A stretch of DNA of 64,000 nt from Halobacteriovoraceae bacterium (GTDB lineage: Bacteria; Bdellovibrionota; Bacteriovoracia; Bacteriovoracales; Bacteriovoracaceae). A program made the translations under genes and the position numbers. The notes under the pieces are model-generated. The model saw only the letters and a list, made by a program, of their open reading frames with translations. It did no database searches and had not been told where the DNA came from. Below, one piece after another: positions 1-7,840 of this stretch (position 1 is its first letter; every line of letters starts with the position of its first letter). The DNA is taken from NCBI GenBank assembly GCA_020635135.1, contig JACKAJ010000015.1, positions 1,302,001 to 1,366,000 of the forward strand. The letters run 5' to 3'.

Positions 1-235
1 TATCGATGATCTTTAATTCCTTATTAAAGACGAGCTGATAACTTGCTCTTTTTAAACGTATCATCTTAATATAGTTAAAAACACTGACACCTGTTCCTGC
101 TAAAAATATTCGATGAAAATGATATTGAGAAATTCCTGCAATCTTACTAATTTGACCTGAATTTAAATCACAATCAATATTTGCAATTATATAATCACAA
201 ACTTTTGAAATATTTTTTTCGTAAGAACTACTCAT
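1..235 (-). CDS. AraC-family transcriptional regulator, N-terminal part (cut by window edge)
   Basis: An open frame of 78 codons runs from an ATG at 235 off the left edge. The translation starts MSSSYEKNISKVCDYI and contains the helix-turn-helix pattern of AraC/XylS regulators: ISKIAGISQYHFHRIF at about residues 29-45, followed by the typical G-x-S-x-x-x-Y-I-x-x-x-R-L-x-x-A stretch. The DNA-binding domain sits at the very N-terminus, as in the Rob/SoxS-like and GyrI-domain AraC proteins, where an effector domain follows. The rest, including any ligand domain, lies outside the window. The target genes cannot be told from this fragment. Confidence 0.85.
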   Translation of the reverse strand, partial: MSSSYEKNISKVCDYIIANIDCDLNSGQISKIAGISQYHFHRIFLAGTGVSVFNYIKMIRLKRASYQLVFNKELKIID

Positions 236-557
236 GGCTTTATTATAGACAACGATAAAAGAGATATCTTGATTAATTTTGCTTTTTTAATGATCTGGAA
301 ATCTACAATTCTGTTCAAAACAAAATACACGTTGATACTTCAGTCTCCATTAATATTGAACCCTAATATTTTGCTAACGAACTTTTGAATTTTTTCAAAG
401 GCTGAAGTTAATAATTTTGAAAAAAGAGAAATTGGTATTCAAAGGGTTAGTCAAAATTTCGCATTCGGCATCTGACCAACGAAATCCTGCATGTTTTTTA
501 CATTTTTTGAGTCATTTTTCATCAATATCACCAAATTATTTCGCTAACTGTGTACTT
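236..557. other. Intergenic stretch without a supported gene
   Basis: This 322-base AT-rich stretch lies between the AraC-type regulator and a small minus-strand gene. A 60-codon frame at 417-599 exists on the plus strand but has no ribosome binding site, no recognisable domain, and runs into the opposite-strand gene. I see no RNA gene, repeat or clear promoter. Confidence 0.5.
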
Positions 558-872
558 TTACGAAATTACCAATTTCACGAATTTAGTAGGTTCTGTTGAA
601 TCAATGATTTCTTTGACAACATCTTCGCCTAGTCTTTTCTCAATTTCCTCTTTATATCGAGGGTAAGTCTTATATAATTCATTCACTGATACATTAAAAC
701 TCGAATCAATTTCAGCACCACATTCTAACAATTCAATGACTTCCTTCTCATTTTTCCTTAAATCAACATCAAGCTTCTCTAATTTTTTAGCTAGAGCTTT
801 CTTCATATCCCGCATCGATATGATTTTATAAATGTCATCATCAGTTACTTTTAGTTTCTTTGCAGTAGTCAT
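558..872 (-). CDS. Hypothetical protein, 104 aa, charged and helical
   Basis: The product (MTTAKKLKVTDDDIYKII...) is rich in lysine, glutamate and aspartate and probably all alpha-helical. A longer frame begins 8 codons upstream, but the ATG at 872 is preceded by a strong AAGGAGG site, which decides the start. There is no signal peptide or membrane segment. I do not recognise the family. It is transcribed divergently from the small gene at 1021, and a long-range inverted repeat lies between them. It belongs to the accessory region left of the integrated element. Confidence 0.6.
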   Translation of the reverse strand: MTTAKKLKVTDDDIYKIISMRDMKKALAKKLEKLDVDLRKNEKEVIELLECGAEIDSSFNVSVNELYKTYPRYKEEIEKRLGEDVVKEIIDSTEPTKFVKLVIS

Positions 873-893
873 ATTGACCTCCTTGTTTCGTAT

Positions 894-1002
894 CACACGC
901 TATCAAAGCGAAGCTAGGGGTCAAGAAAAGCTTTATGGCACAAGCTACTGAAACTGCACGTTCTCTTCCACTTGATCTCCTTAAGCACTCTGCTAGCGTG
1001 TG
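894..1002. repeat. Inverted repeat between divergent small genes
   Basis: The 9-bp arms CACACGCTA (894-902) and TAGCGTGTG (994-1002) face each other across 91 bases. They lie in the divergent gap between the genes at 872 and 1021. The enclosed sequence is visibly less AT-rich than its surroundings. This could be a regulatory site pair or a relic of an inserted element. The sequence alone does not decide. Confidence 0.4.
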
Positions 1003-1020
1003 CGTGAATTAGGAGGGTTT

Positions 1021-1272
1021 ATGAAAGTCTATGTGTTGAAATATTTCTTTGATGATGATTTAGAAAATGAGATTAAGGGTGTTTATATAGATAAAAATCG
1101 AGCAATTAAAGAAATGGAAAAACTAGTGAAATTCGAGAATGAGAATAAGGTGTCTGAATATGATCGACCTTTCGAAAAAGTGAGTGAGCTCAAATACGAG
1201 GGATACGCAGAGCATTTTGGGGTGATGTTTTATGAGGTTGAGGAAACAGAAATTAACAAAGAAGCTAAGTAG
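1021..1272 (+). CDS. Hypothetical small acidic protein, 83 aa
   Basis: The start ATG at 1021 follows a good TAGGAGG site, so I prefer it over the in-frame ATG at 1000. The product (MKVYVLKYFFDDDLE...) has the look of a small cytoplasmic beta-alpha protein with many acidic residues and repeated reference to external identifiers such as 'YIDKNRAIKEMEKL'. Short proteins that begin with a 'kvYvl' beta strand and then a residue-numbering helix are common in bacterial accessory DNA and usually have no assigned function. I make no functional call. Confidence 0.6.
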   Translation: MKVYVLKYFFDDDLENEIKGVYIDKNRAIKEMEKLVKFENENKVSEYDRPFEKVSELKYEGYAEHFGVMFYEVEETEINKEAK

Positions 1273-1465
1273 TTATTCAATTCTTGACTACTCAAATAAA
1301 AATCCATATCTTCATATAGTGCTGATTGGTAAGCCTGCTCACTCGTGCAAAGATTTCATCAACCAATAATTAGATAATATAACCTTTAATCAAGATTATT
1401 ATCGACAACAGATTACGAGTGCAAAACATAGATAATATGATTGATTAGAACATAAGGATTATATT

Positions 1466-2242
1466 ATGAACCACGTCAATTTTTTCAAACTCCAATCTAA
1501 AAATTTACTCAGAGATTTTAAAACTCGAAAGAAAGTCTATGACCATGAAATTAAAACTCAGCTTTATGAGTTTTCTCCTCGCTTTTTTGACATAGACAAT
1601 ATCATCTTGACTTACAATTTTTCAGACATGCAAATCGAAAAATTCACACTAATGAAAGCTCAACATTTTATTGCCCAACTTGTAGGGTTTAAAAAATGGA
1701 ATTTCTTGATAAAGGCATCAATTGAAGAACTAGAACTCGCGAAACTATTATTCGATAATCAGCACAAGTTATCATTAGATGATTGGGAGGAATATATTTT
1801 TGAAATTGAAAAAATGAATCATGCCTCTTTCACCCCTAAGGAACAGTTACATATTTTCAAAAATGTATTTCTTAATGAGAACAGCTTTGCGGCTATACCC
1901 AATGATATTCGCCTACAACTACCTGCAAAAATAAAAAATTCCAATAAAGTTAAAAAAGAAATGATCACACAACTACCTCTCTCTGAATCAAATCGCAAAG
2001 AGTTTATCAACTCCGCCAACTCAGTTTTTGAAACTGTACTTATAAGAATTGATCATGAAAATCCTAGTAAAATTCGTGAGCTTTGGAACGCAGAAGAATA
2101 TATTGAAAATGGACTCCTTGATAAATCAATGCTTCCCATTAGCAAAGATTACGCACTGTCTTTAATTGATAGTTTTCTTGTTCATCATATATTAGGTCTT
2201 TGCTCTCAATTGGAAAGTAAGCCCAGTAGAAGCAACTATTAA
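1466..2242 (+). CDS. Hypothetical protein with glyoxalase-related N-terminal helical motif
   Basis: This 258-residue protein starts at an ATG behind AAGGA. Around residues 60-85 it has 'KAQHFIAQLVGFKKWNFLIKAS'-like spacing, split here as KAQHFIAQLVGF and KKWNFLIKAS. This resembles the short 'lellArxxGFxxWxxL' helical module annotated as a glyoxalase-related domain in many proteobacterial proteins of unknown role. The remainder is helical and charged, with no signal peptide. It precedes the Excalibur-domain gene by 46 bases and may share a transcript with it. The family link is a weak pattern match and the function is unknown. Confidence 0.5.
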   Translation: MNHVNFFKLQSKNLLRDFKTRKKVYDHEIKTQLYEFSPRFFDIDNIILTYNFSDMQIEKFTLMKAQHFIAQLVGFKKWNFLIKASIEELELAKLLFDNQHKLSLDDWEEYIFEIEKMNHASFTPKEQLHIFKNVFLNENSFAAIPNDIRLQLPAKIKNSNKVKKEMITQLPLSESNRKEFINSANSVFETVLIRIDHENPSKIRELWNAEEYIENGLLDKSMLPISKDYALSLIDSFLVHHILGLCSQLESKPSRSNY

Positions 2243-2252
2243 TAAAATTTTT

Positions 2253-2307
2253 CAAGGTTCCGATATGTTCATACTCAAGGAAGTATTAATGAACGTTCGG
2301 AACCTTG
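2253..2307 (+). promoter_or_regulatory. Hairpin placing the ribosome binding site in the loop
   Basis: An inverted repeat has its left arm at 2253-2272 and its right arm at 2289-2307. Eleven outer bases pair perfectly (CAAGGTTCCGA with TCGGAACCTTG) and the inner GTTCAT/ATGAAC also pairs. The loop carries the Shine-Dalgarno AAGGAAG (2277-2283), and the start codon of the Excalibur gene lies in the base of the right arm. It could act as a translational switch, a processing site, or a terminator/attenuator between two genes. There is no clear U-tract. Confidence 0.5.
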
Positions 2308-2552
2308 TTATTTTATGTGCATTATTATCACCCTTAATATCTCTATCCGAAGAAAGCATCTTAATAAATGGCAAGCCTGTTGAGTGTAAAAAGGAAGCCT
2401 ATAATTGCCCCTCCTATAAAGGGAAGAAAGTTTGGAAAAGGCTTAATAATTGCGATGAAGTAAGAATAGTCTGGAATACATGCAGCGGTGATGTACATGG
2501 CCTAGATCGAGACAATGATGGGAAACCCTGCGAGAAAGATTGTGATTTATAA
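2289..2552 (+). CDS. Secreted Excalibur-domain (calcium-binding) protein
   Basis: An N-terminal signal peptide (MNVRNLVILCALLSPLISL) is followed by a short Cys-rich mature part. The C-terminus reads VHGLDRDNDGKPCE, the hallmark of the Excalibur domain (DxDxDGxxCE), an EF-hand-like calcium loop fixed by disulphides. The mature chain has six cysteines. The start at 2289 is chosen because AAGGAAG is six bases upstream; an in-frame ATG at 2265 lacks a site. Excalibur domains are often found attached to secreted nucleases, but here the domain stands alone. The product is likely periplasmic or extracellular. The role is unknown. Confidence 0.7.
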   Translation: MNVRNLVILCALLSPLISLSEESILINGKPVECKKEAYNCPSYKGKKVWKRLNNCDEVRIVWNTCSGDVHGLDRDNDGKPCEKDCDL

Positions 2553-4460
2553 CTAAATTTGCATTATCCTAAATTCAAAATTATTAGTTGTTAATGTATT
2601 CATATACTTTATCAAATCAGATGTTGCTAGCTTGGCAATTGTAGAATCAAACTTACTTAAATCTCCAAAAATACTTCTGTTTTCATTGCAAATAACCGCT
2701 ACAAAAACAATCTTTCTTTCTCTAGAGAACAATGATTTAAATTGATCATAACTACCTGATTCGAAGTTTTTCTTTGCTTTCAATTTATATTCATCGCTTC
2801 CACTATAATTTAACACTTTATTAAAATAAGCTTTTATAATTTTATCGTCCCCACTCTCATGGTAATCAATCAATATTTTTGTCGCATGGATAATTTGAGC
2901 TGCTAATGTTCTCATTTCTCCCTGAAACTTAGGTTTTAAGTGACATAGATATGTTACTTCATCGTCAAATTGTAGAATGTCACATATTTCAATTTTAGGA
3001 TGTGGGCTATTCGGTATTATTTTATGTAAAACATACTGATCATTATACGATTGATTCTGTAGCCTCTTAAGATAATAATCTTCACCTTCTGTTTTCCCCT
3101 CTTCAACACCTTCTTCCCATGCTAACCCAAAGTCTAATCCATCCAGCCTAGTTCTTTTCATTAACTTAATGGTATCTTCGTCGATTCTCCTTAAAAAAGA
3201 ATCGACTGTTGTAAACCATTTTTTATCCAGATAAAAATATTTTTTATCATCTAAGACTACTTCTCCAAACAAGAAATCAATTAATTTTCCCTCAACGTTA
3301 GGTGCCCCTCCTCCTGTATCTGCTACTACATTATACCTGTTGACCACACCTCTCCACTTCTTTATTCCTTCTTCGTCATTTATATCTATTTCTTCCGCTT
3401 TCATGGAAATATAATCAGTATCTTTATTAAAAATATCTTCCAAAACCCTCTTAACAGTAAGCCCATATGGACTTTCGTAAGTTAGAACTACATTATTTTC
3501 TCTTATAACCACTACTTTGCTTGCAGAGTAATACTCAATTGCATCTTTGTGTGAAAACTCAAAGAAATTAAACGATGTTTCTTGGTTCTTTAACAAGGAA
3601 ATAAAGTAATGGTAAATATCTGTAAACAAAGAGGAAAATAATCTTTTTTTGATCACATCATTTTTCTTTTTAGAGCCCGCAAGTGTCCTGATTAGTGAAA
3701 ATGAAAACTGTTCTTTTTTGAGAGTATCTAGGTATTTAACTAGTCTTGAAACATCGTTTATATCAAAATTTCTGTTAAATTTAATACAGTTTGTTGCGGT
3801 GATATTTATTGAAGATCCATCCTTTTTCTCTTTCTCATATTTCAACAAGTTTTCTACAGATTTATCATTTATGTTAAGCTCTGCTATGCTAAAGTTGGCT
3901 CCTTTGTAGATTTTACCAAGGACATCTTCGCTCCAAACTTTTTTTTTATCTCTAAAAACCCTTGAGTTAAATGCAACTTCACCAATCACACTTCGATTTT
4001 TTAACATAGAAAAAGAAATTTTATCTCTTGAAGAAATTCTCTCAAGTACATTCATTCCAAAAAATTCTTCCGCATAATCACTAATATAGTGATGTCCTTG
4101 TCCCGCACAAATTGCATATATTGAATTTCTGTTATAAAAGAAACAAACAAGGTTCGGCCAATATATTTTTTCACAAGTAATAAACGTTTTAGCCCCTGAG
4201 TTAGATTCATCTATCTTGCCTGAAAAAAACTTTCCCCACTCCCAATCATTCCCTATAATTCCAAAAAATAGTCTTATTTTTAGTTGTTTAATGGTTTTTA
4301 TGGACAAGGGAACTTCTTTTAAACGTCTTCGTCTATCTTTTACGTTCTCCATCATTTTCGTAATTATTTCATCTTTTGATGTATTATTTTTAAGTTCAAG
4401 GTCATTGATCGTATAATCAGTATCAATTTTATAAATATTTACTTGTTGTTTGTCCGACAC
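2553..4460 (-). CDS. DUF6119 / TIGR04141-type sporadically distributed protein
   Basis: The product is 635 residues, started at an ATG behind AAGGGAG. It has the recognisable order of the TIGR04141 family. An N-terminal segment contains WPNLVCFFYNRNSIYAICAGQGHHY (shown here in two parts: WPNLVCFFYNRNSIY, AICAGQGHHY) and then FGMNVLERISSRD. A central charged part follows, and then a C-terminal core with EICDILQFDDEVTYLCHLK and a conserved LAAQI motif. Members occur patchily in genomic islands, often near defence or restriction genes. The biochemical activity is not established to my knowledge. The upstream HEPN-like gene is in the same direction, 106 bases away, so the two may form one unit. 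Confidence 0.7.
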   Translation of the reverse strand: MSDKQQVNIYKIDTDYTINDLELKNNTSKDEIITKMMENVKDRRRRLKEVPLSIKTIKQLKIRLFFGIIGNDWEWGKFFSGKIDESNSGAKTFITCEKIYWPNLVCFFYNRNSIYAICAGQGHHYISDYAEEFFGMNVLERISSRDKISFSMLKNRSVIGEVAFNSRVFRDKKKVWSEDVLGKIYKGANFSIAELNINDKSVENLLKYEKEKKDGSSINITATNCIKFNRNFDINDVSRLVKYLDTLKKEQFSFSLIRTLAGSKKKNDVIKKRLFSSLFTDIYHYFISLLKNQETSFNFFEFSHKDAIEYYSASKVVVIRENNVVLTYESPYGLTVKRVLEDIFNKDTDYISMKAEEIDINDEEGIKKWRGVVNRYNVVADTGGGAPNVEGKLIDFLFGEVVLDDKKYFYLDKKWFTTVDSFLRRIDEDTIKLMKRTRLDGLDFGLAWEEGVEEGKTEGEDYYLKRLQNQSYNDQYVLHKIIPNSPHPKIEICDILQFDDEVTYLCHLKPKFQGEMRTLAAQIIHATKILIDYHESGDDKIIKAYFNKVLNYSGSDEYKLKAKKNFESGSYDQFKSLFSRERKIVFVAVICNENRSIFGDLSKFDSTIAKLATSDLIKYMNTLTTNNFEFRIMQI

Positions 4461-4566
4461 ATCTAATCTCCCTTAATAGCTCGCTATTCTTAATTATAGC
4501 AAGAAGGAGCCGCAATATTCCAAGTGGAATATTTTTCTATAATGAGACTTATATCCCTGAAAGATT

Positions 4567-5154
4567 TTACGAAATTATTGTTCCAAACTCCTCTTCCAGG
4601 CACTGTTCCAAAAAGAGAGTAAAGTTGGCTAACTCCTTATAGTCCTTATAAAGAAGTTCTATCTTAATATATTGTTGTTTTTCATGAAATCCATGTAATT
4701 TAAGTTTTAAATCTGTGGGATATCTAAATGTAGCTCCTGTTGAATCATAATAAGTAAAAAAGTTTATAAGGGCCCTGGATTCTTGAAATTTAATTTTAAA
4801 TTCTGCCAAAAAATCAATTTCTATAAAAAACTTTAAACAGCTATCAAAAATTATATTTAAATTATGCCCGTTATCTATTTGAATCTTATTGTCGAATCTG
4901 GCGTAGAGTATATACAAAAGCTTTTTAAACTCTAGTTCAATTGTATGTCTAAGTAGATACAGAACTGGTATCAAAACCATATCATCATGAGCATCACTTT
5001 TCTTTTTTTCTAAAATTGGCTCTAATAAAATATTTATTGCTTCGTCGTAACAAACGATATAATCCTGAAACGATTGTTTGTTTCTTATTTTTTTGTAGGA
5101 GACCAAGAAGGTTTCATTTTTTGGAACATACTCGGTTAAATATTTATTTTTCAC
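4567..5154 (-). CDS. HEPN-like helical protein, putative partner of the DUF6119 protein
   Basis: This 195-residue, mainly helical protein begins at a GTG at 5154. Residues about 66-80 read LYLLRHTIELEFKKLL and are followed by GHNLNIIFDSC. This is the 'aRH-x-E-L-x-x-K ... GHdL' layout seen in HEPN-fold proteins, some of which are RNases in toxin-antitoxin and abortive infection systems. Near the C-terminus YDSTGATFRYP matches a recurring 's-x-x-fRYP' element of such proteins. The canonical R-x4-6-H RNase motif is not obvious, so catalysis is uncertain. AGGA abuts the GTG, so the start is not secure. Confidence 0.5.
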   Translation of the reverse strand: MKNKYLTEYVPKNETFLVSYKKIRNKQSFQDYIVCYDEAINILLEPILEKKKSDAHDDMVLIPVLYLLRHTIELEFKKLLYILYARFDNKIQIDNGHNLNIIFDSCLKFFIEIDFLAEFKIKFQESRALINFFTYYDSTGATFRYPTDLKLKLHGFHEKQQYIKIELLYKDYKELANFTLFLEQCLEEEFGTIIS

Positions 5155-5284
5155 TCCTAAATTTTAAACCGGGAAAACAAAATTTACACGCCTGAACTTT
5201 TGAACCTTTTCCACACCCTAACACTCTACGAGCTACAAAGACCCGAGTAATCTCAGGTACCTACAGCTCAAAAAAAGTTCAAGA

Positions 5285-5307
5285 ATGGCGGAGACGCCGA
5301 GATTCGA
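5285..5307. repeat. attL: duplicated 3' end of tRNA-Ser(GCU)
   Basis: This 23-base segment (starts ATGGCGGAGACG, ends GAGATTCGA) is identical to 12437-12459 in the 3' part of the intact tRNA-Ser gene. After the repeat the sequences diverge at once (TAATC versus ACTCG), so the copy is a target-site remnant, not a second tRNA. Confidence 0.9.
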
Positions 5308-5443
5308 TAATCTCCAACCCTAATCCCCCAAGTTTTTCAGATTTAATCAGTATAATCAAGGGTTTAACCCAAAACAAACTAAACAGAATATGATTTGTTC
5401 TTCTTTCAATTATTAGCCTTTGTTAAGGCTTATGAATGTTAAT

Positions 5444-5462
5444 AGCCCAAATTTAGCCCATA
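5444..5462. repeat. Putative integrase arm-type site, left end
   Basis: AGCCCAAATTTAGCCCATA recurs with one mismatch at 12356-12374, near the other end of the element and in the same orientation. Each copy holds two AGCCCA hexamers about ten bases apart, i.e. one helical turn. Position and spacing suit arm-type binding sites of a tyrosine recombinase. Confidence 0.5.
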
Positions 5463-5474
5463 GAACTTTCGCCA

Positions 5475-5495
5475 AGTCGAATGAGTGTTTCGACT
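5475..5495. promoter_or_regulatory. Operator-like inverted repeat before the XRE gene
   Basis: AGTCGAA and TTCGACT are separated by seven bases and lie about 50 bases before the XRE regulator start. The symmetric layout suits a dimeric helix-turn-helix repressor controlling its own promoter. No binding data can be inferred from the sequence. Confidence 0.4.
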
Positions 5496-5547
5496 CAATG
5501 AAAGATTCTTTGGCCTTTTAACTGACAAACGACAAGAGAGAATGAAT

Positions 5548-5838
5548 ATGAAATTATCAAAAAATTTGAGCTTTTATTTAGAAAGTACCAAAACTAATAC
5601 TAGCGAATTGGCTAAAGCCACAGGAATACCCGTTTCCACATTACACGGGTGGCTTAATGGGGTTGATCCAAAAAATTTAACCCAACTTAAAAAAGTTGCT
5701 CAATTCTTTCAACTCACGATTGATGAGCTTTGCTTCAATGAAGAACAAGCAAATATTGTGTTTAAAAATTATGCTAATGAAATCAATGCAGGCCTTTTTG
5801 AGGTCGTTTTAAAACGTGTGAATAATAACAACAAATAA
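5548..5838 (+). CDS. XRE-family (Cro/CI-type) DNA-binding regulator
   Basis: The 96-residue product has a helix-turn-helix at residues about 15-40 (NTSELAKATGIPVSTLHGWL) followed by the fourth and fifth helices of the XRE fold (NLTQLKKVAQFFQLTIDELCF). The ATG at 5548 lies seven bases after AGAGAG; the in-frame ATG at 5542 is too close, and the GTG at 5485 overlaps the upstream inverted repeat. It is the first gene inside attL and probably the element's master repressor or activator. The C-terminal tail (about 30 residues) is unrecognised. Confidence 0.8.
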   Translation: MKLSKNLSFYLESTKTNTSELAKATGIPVSTLHGWLNGVDPKNLTQLKKVAQFFQLTIDELCFNEEQANIVFKNYANEINAGLFEVVLKRVNNNNK

Positions 5839-5848
5839 AGGAACAACT

Positions 5849-6457
5849 ATGAAAATTTTAATTTTTGCTTTGCTGCTATCATCTTGTGCTGAGCTTTTGC
5901 CAGCTCTCAATAACAAAGCCATTGCTCCAATAAAAAAAGAACTTATCACTTCTACAAAAGAAGTTAATATGGATGTAAAAAAACTCAGAGAAGAACTTAC
6001 AAGAAGAGACACTTTAAATTATGGAGGTATTGAAATTCAAGCCACTTACTTTTCTATTCCACTCGCTATTGCCGAGGCAAAAGTAGATGGTAAAAAAAAG
6101 ATGCTAACAGAAAAAGAGCTACAGCATCAAATTGAACAATACAAGAGTATCGCAAAGAGAAATTGCTTTCAGGTTTCAGTAATAACAAAGAATGAAGCTA
6201 TTGAAACTGCTCAATTTAAAAACTGGACTTTACGACTTCAGATCGATGACAAAAATCATCCAGTAACTTTTGAAAAAAGCGCTTTAGTAGGAGTCGAATC
6301 TGTACCTAAAATTATTTCGACCTTTGGAGATCCGAATGCTTGGCATAACGCTGGCTTTGCTTGCACAAAAAATCTAAAGCTTGATAAAAGTTTTATTCTC
6401 CATTTTATACCAAGTTTTAGAGAGGATAAAGCAAAACTCGTTTGGAGTATAATGTAG
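5849..6457 (+). CDS. Lipoprotein of unknown function, element cargo
   Basis: The N-terminus MKILIFALLLSSC is a short lipoprotein signal with Cys13 as the lipid site. The mature part of about 190 residues begins with a charged helical segment and continues as a mixed fold with two further cysteines. It starts 10 bases after the regulator and likely shares its transcript. Lipoproteins of prophages and satellites can act in superinfection exclusion or lysogenic conversion, but nothing in the sequence shows this. No family recognised. Confidence 0.65.
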   Translation: MKILIFALLLSSCAELLPALNNKAIAPIKKELITSTKEVNMDVKKLREELTRRDTLNYGGIEIQATYFSIPLAIAEAKVDGKKKMLTEKELQHQIEQYKSIAKRNCFQVSVITKNEAIETAQFKNWTLRLQIDDKNHPVTFEKSALVGVESVPKIISTFGDPNAWHNAGFACTKNLKLDKSFILHFIPSFREDKAKLVWSIM

Positions 6458-6530
6458 AATTAAATAAATTTTTTATAGTTAATAAAAATTATTCCGATAA
6501 GAATTTTACTGTTTATAACGAGGGGGTATT

Positions 6531-6839
6531 ATGTCTGTGTCTCTAAAACATCCATCAAACGGATTAATCAAAAAATGTCCTGAAGGTTTTTCATGGACAA
6601 CTTTTTTCTTCAATATGCTAGTCCCTTTATTTCGAGGTCAATGGTCCCCCGCTGCTATTATTTTTCTCACAGGTGGATTTGCAGGCCTTTATTATATGTT
6701 CACACTTAATAAAATATACGCAACCGAACTTCTAGAAAAAGGCTACCGCCCGGCAGATGAAGTTGATTATAATAAACTCGCTAAGATGGGAATTGAATTC
6801 TCTGATAATAATAATTCAAAAAATGAAAATGTGGCTTAA
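6531..6839 (+). CDS. Small membrane protein, DUF2628-like
   Basis: The 102-residue product has a cytoplasmic start (LKHPSNGLIKKCPEGFSWTTFFF), one or two hydrophobic segments at about residues 25-60, and then NKIYATELLEKGYRPAD. The 'cPxGFSWttfFf ... N-x-x-Y-x-x-x-L-L-x-x-G-Y' pattern is typical of DUF2628-type small inner-membrane proteins. It starts behind GAGGGGG. The last 17 bases overlap the next gene. Its job is unknown. Confidence 0.65.
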   Translation: MSVSLKHPSNGLIKKCPEGFSWTTFFFNMLVPLFRGQWSPAAIIFLTGGFAGLYYMFTLNKIYATELLEKGYRPADEVDYNKLAKMGIEFSDNNNSKNENVA

Positions 6840-7470
6840 CAAGTTCAGGGCATACAACCCACAAGATCCCCAAAGTTTTGATAGATTAACTAGACTTATA
6901 AGGGGAGAATTATATTTTGCAACACCTCAAGAACTTAATGATCCTCATGAAATTTTTGACAAATCTTCTGGCGTTAGAATTTGCTCATTTACAAAAGGAA
7001 GTAATTCTAACCTTTTGCTTTGGATCCATTACGCAAATTCATTTAACGGAATTGCAGTTGAATTTGATAGGGACAAAATCCAACAAAAGATAAATGAGAT
7101 TAATACGAATTTAAATCCCAGAATAGAAATCATAGATATTAAGTACGTAAAAAAAATTAATCTTGATGATCATGCGTCGAAGTATAGAGAAAAATACTTT
7201 CAATGGCATTACGAAGACGAAACGCGTTTAATGGTAAGTGATAAAAATGATGCTTATACTATCGAAGTAACACCCAAAAAAGTAATGATAGGATTTAAGT
7301 TTGTAACGAAACATCAAGACGAATATGATTCTATCAAAAAAATATGTGTCGATAATTCAATACCCTTTGAAACTGCTAATAAACAAATGGCTATATATAA
7401 TCAAGATGTGCTCTTTAATAAGTATAAAGAACAATTTAATAAAATTGAAAATGAAAATGAAAATGATTAG
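6823..7470 (+). CDS. DUF2971-family protein
   Basis: The translation has the DUF2971 landmarks in order: a start LNKFRAYN, then GELYFATPQELNDPHEIFD, VRICSFTKGSNSNLLLWIHYANSFNGIAVEFD at residues about 50-85 (here split: VRICSFTKGS, LLLWIHYANSFNGIAVEFD), and a late YFQWHYEDETRLM motif. The start is taken at the ATG at 6823, overlapping the previous gene by 17 bases; the ATG at 6829 is equally possible. DUF2971 proteins occur often on islands and prophages, and some sit in defence contexts. The activity is unknown. Here it is likely satellite cargo. Confidence 0.8.
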   Translation: MKMWLNKFRAYNPQDPQSFDRLTRLIRGELYFATPQELNDPHEIFDKSSGVRICSFTKGSNSNLLLWIHYANSFNGIAVEFDRDKIQQKINEINTNLNPRIEIIDIKYVKKINLDDHASKYREKYFQWHYEDETRLMVSDKNDAYTIEVTPKKVMIGFKFVTKHQDEYDSIKKICVDNSIPFETANKQMAIYNQDVLFNKYKEQFNKIENENEND

Positions 7471-7477
7471 TAACGGG

Positions 7478-7810
7478 TTAATCAATTTTATATGCTAATC
7501 TAATAACAGTTTCTTTAGATAAATCATTGTTGCTTTCAGAAGACCATCCAAAGCGATTTTTCATATTAAAAATATAAACAGAAGCATTTTTCCTAGCGAG
7601 CTCTTTACCCATGTCTTCCCAATAGGCTTCTGAAGCTGTAAAGGCTATCTTCTTGGCGTCGGAAAATTCGGGATATTTCTTTTCCCACTCATATAGTGTG
7701 TCCTTATGGATACCTATTTTAGCAGCAAAAGAGGTATATGAATTTCCCTCTTTCATGTGTTTTATTAACAATTTTGAAAATTTTTCATGATACTTAGAAG
7801 GTCTTGCCAT
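7478..7810 (-). CDS. Phage terminase small-subunit-like DNA-binding protein
   Basis: The product begins MARPSKYHEKFSKLLIKHMKEG and has a helix-turn-helix (SFAAKIGIHKDTLYEWEKKYPEF) and a C-terminal YIFNMKNRFGW. This is the layout of small terminase subunits that recognise the packaging site and nucleate the motor. The more upstream in-frame ATG at 7840 would overlap the divergent gene, so the ATG at 7810 is used. It is the only minus-strand gene of the element. Without a large terminase nearby it would have to work with one from a helper phage, as PICI TerS proteins do. A plain regulator with the same fold is the alternative. Confidence 0.7.
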   Translation of the reverse strand: MARPSKYHEKFSKLLIKHMKEGNSYTSFAAKIGIHKDTLYEWEKKYPEFSDAKKIAFTASEAYWEDMGKELARKNASVYIFNMKNRFGWSSESNNDLSKETVIRLAYKID

Positions 7811-7840
7811 AAAAACATTATAGCTGATATTTTTCTGCAA

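Noticed and set aside
417..599. 60-codon plus-strand frame
   Set aside because: No ribosome binding site, no recognisable feature, and overlap with the end of a better supported minus-strand gene.
1..5284. Accessory strip as part of the same integrated element
   Set aside because: It lies outside the 23-bp direct repeats, and no third att copy was found, so it is listed as separate accessory DNA.
7478..7810. TerS-like gene as proof of a full prophage
   Set aside because: No large terminase, portal, capsid or tail gene occurs in the element.
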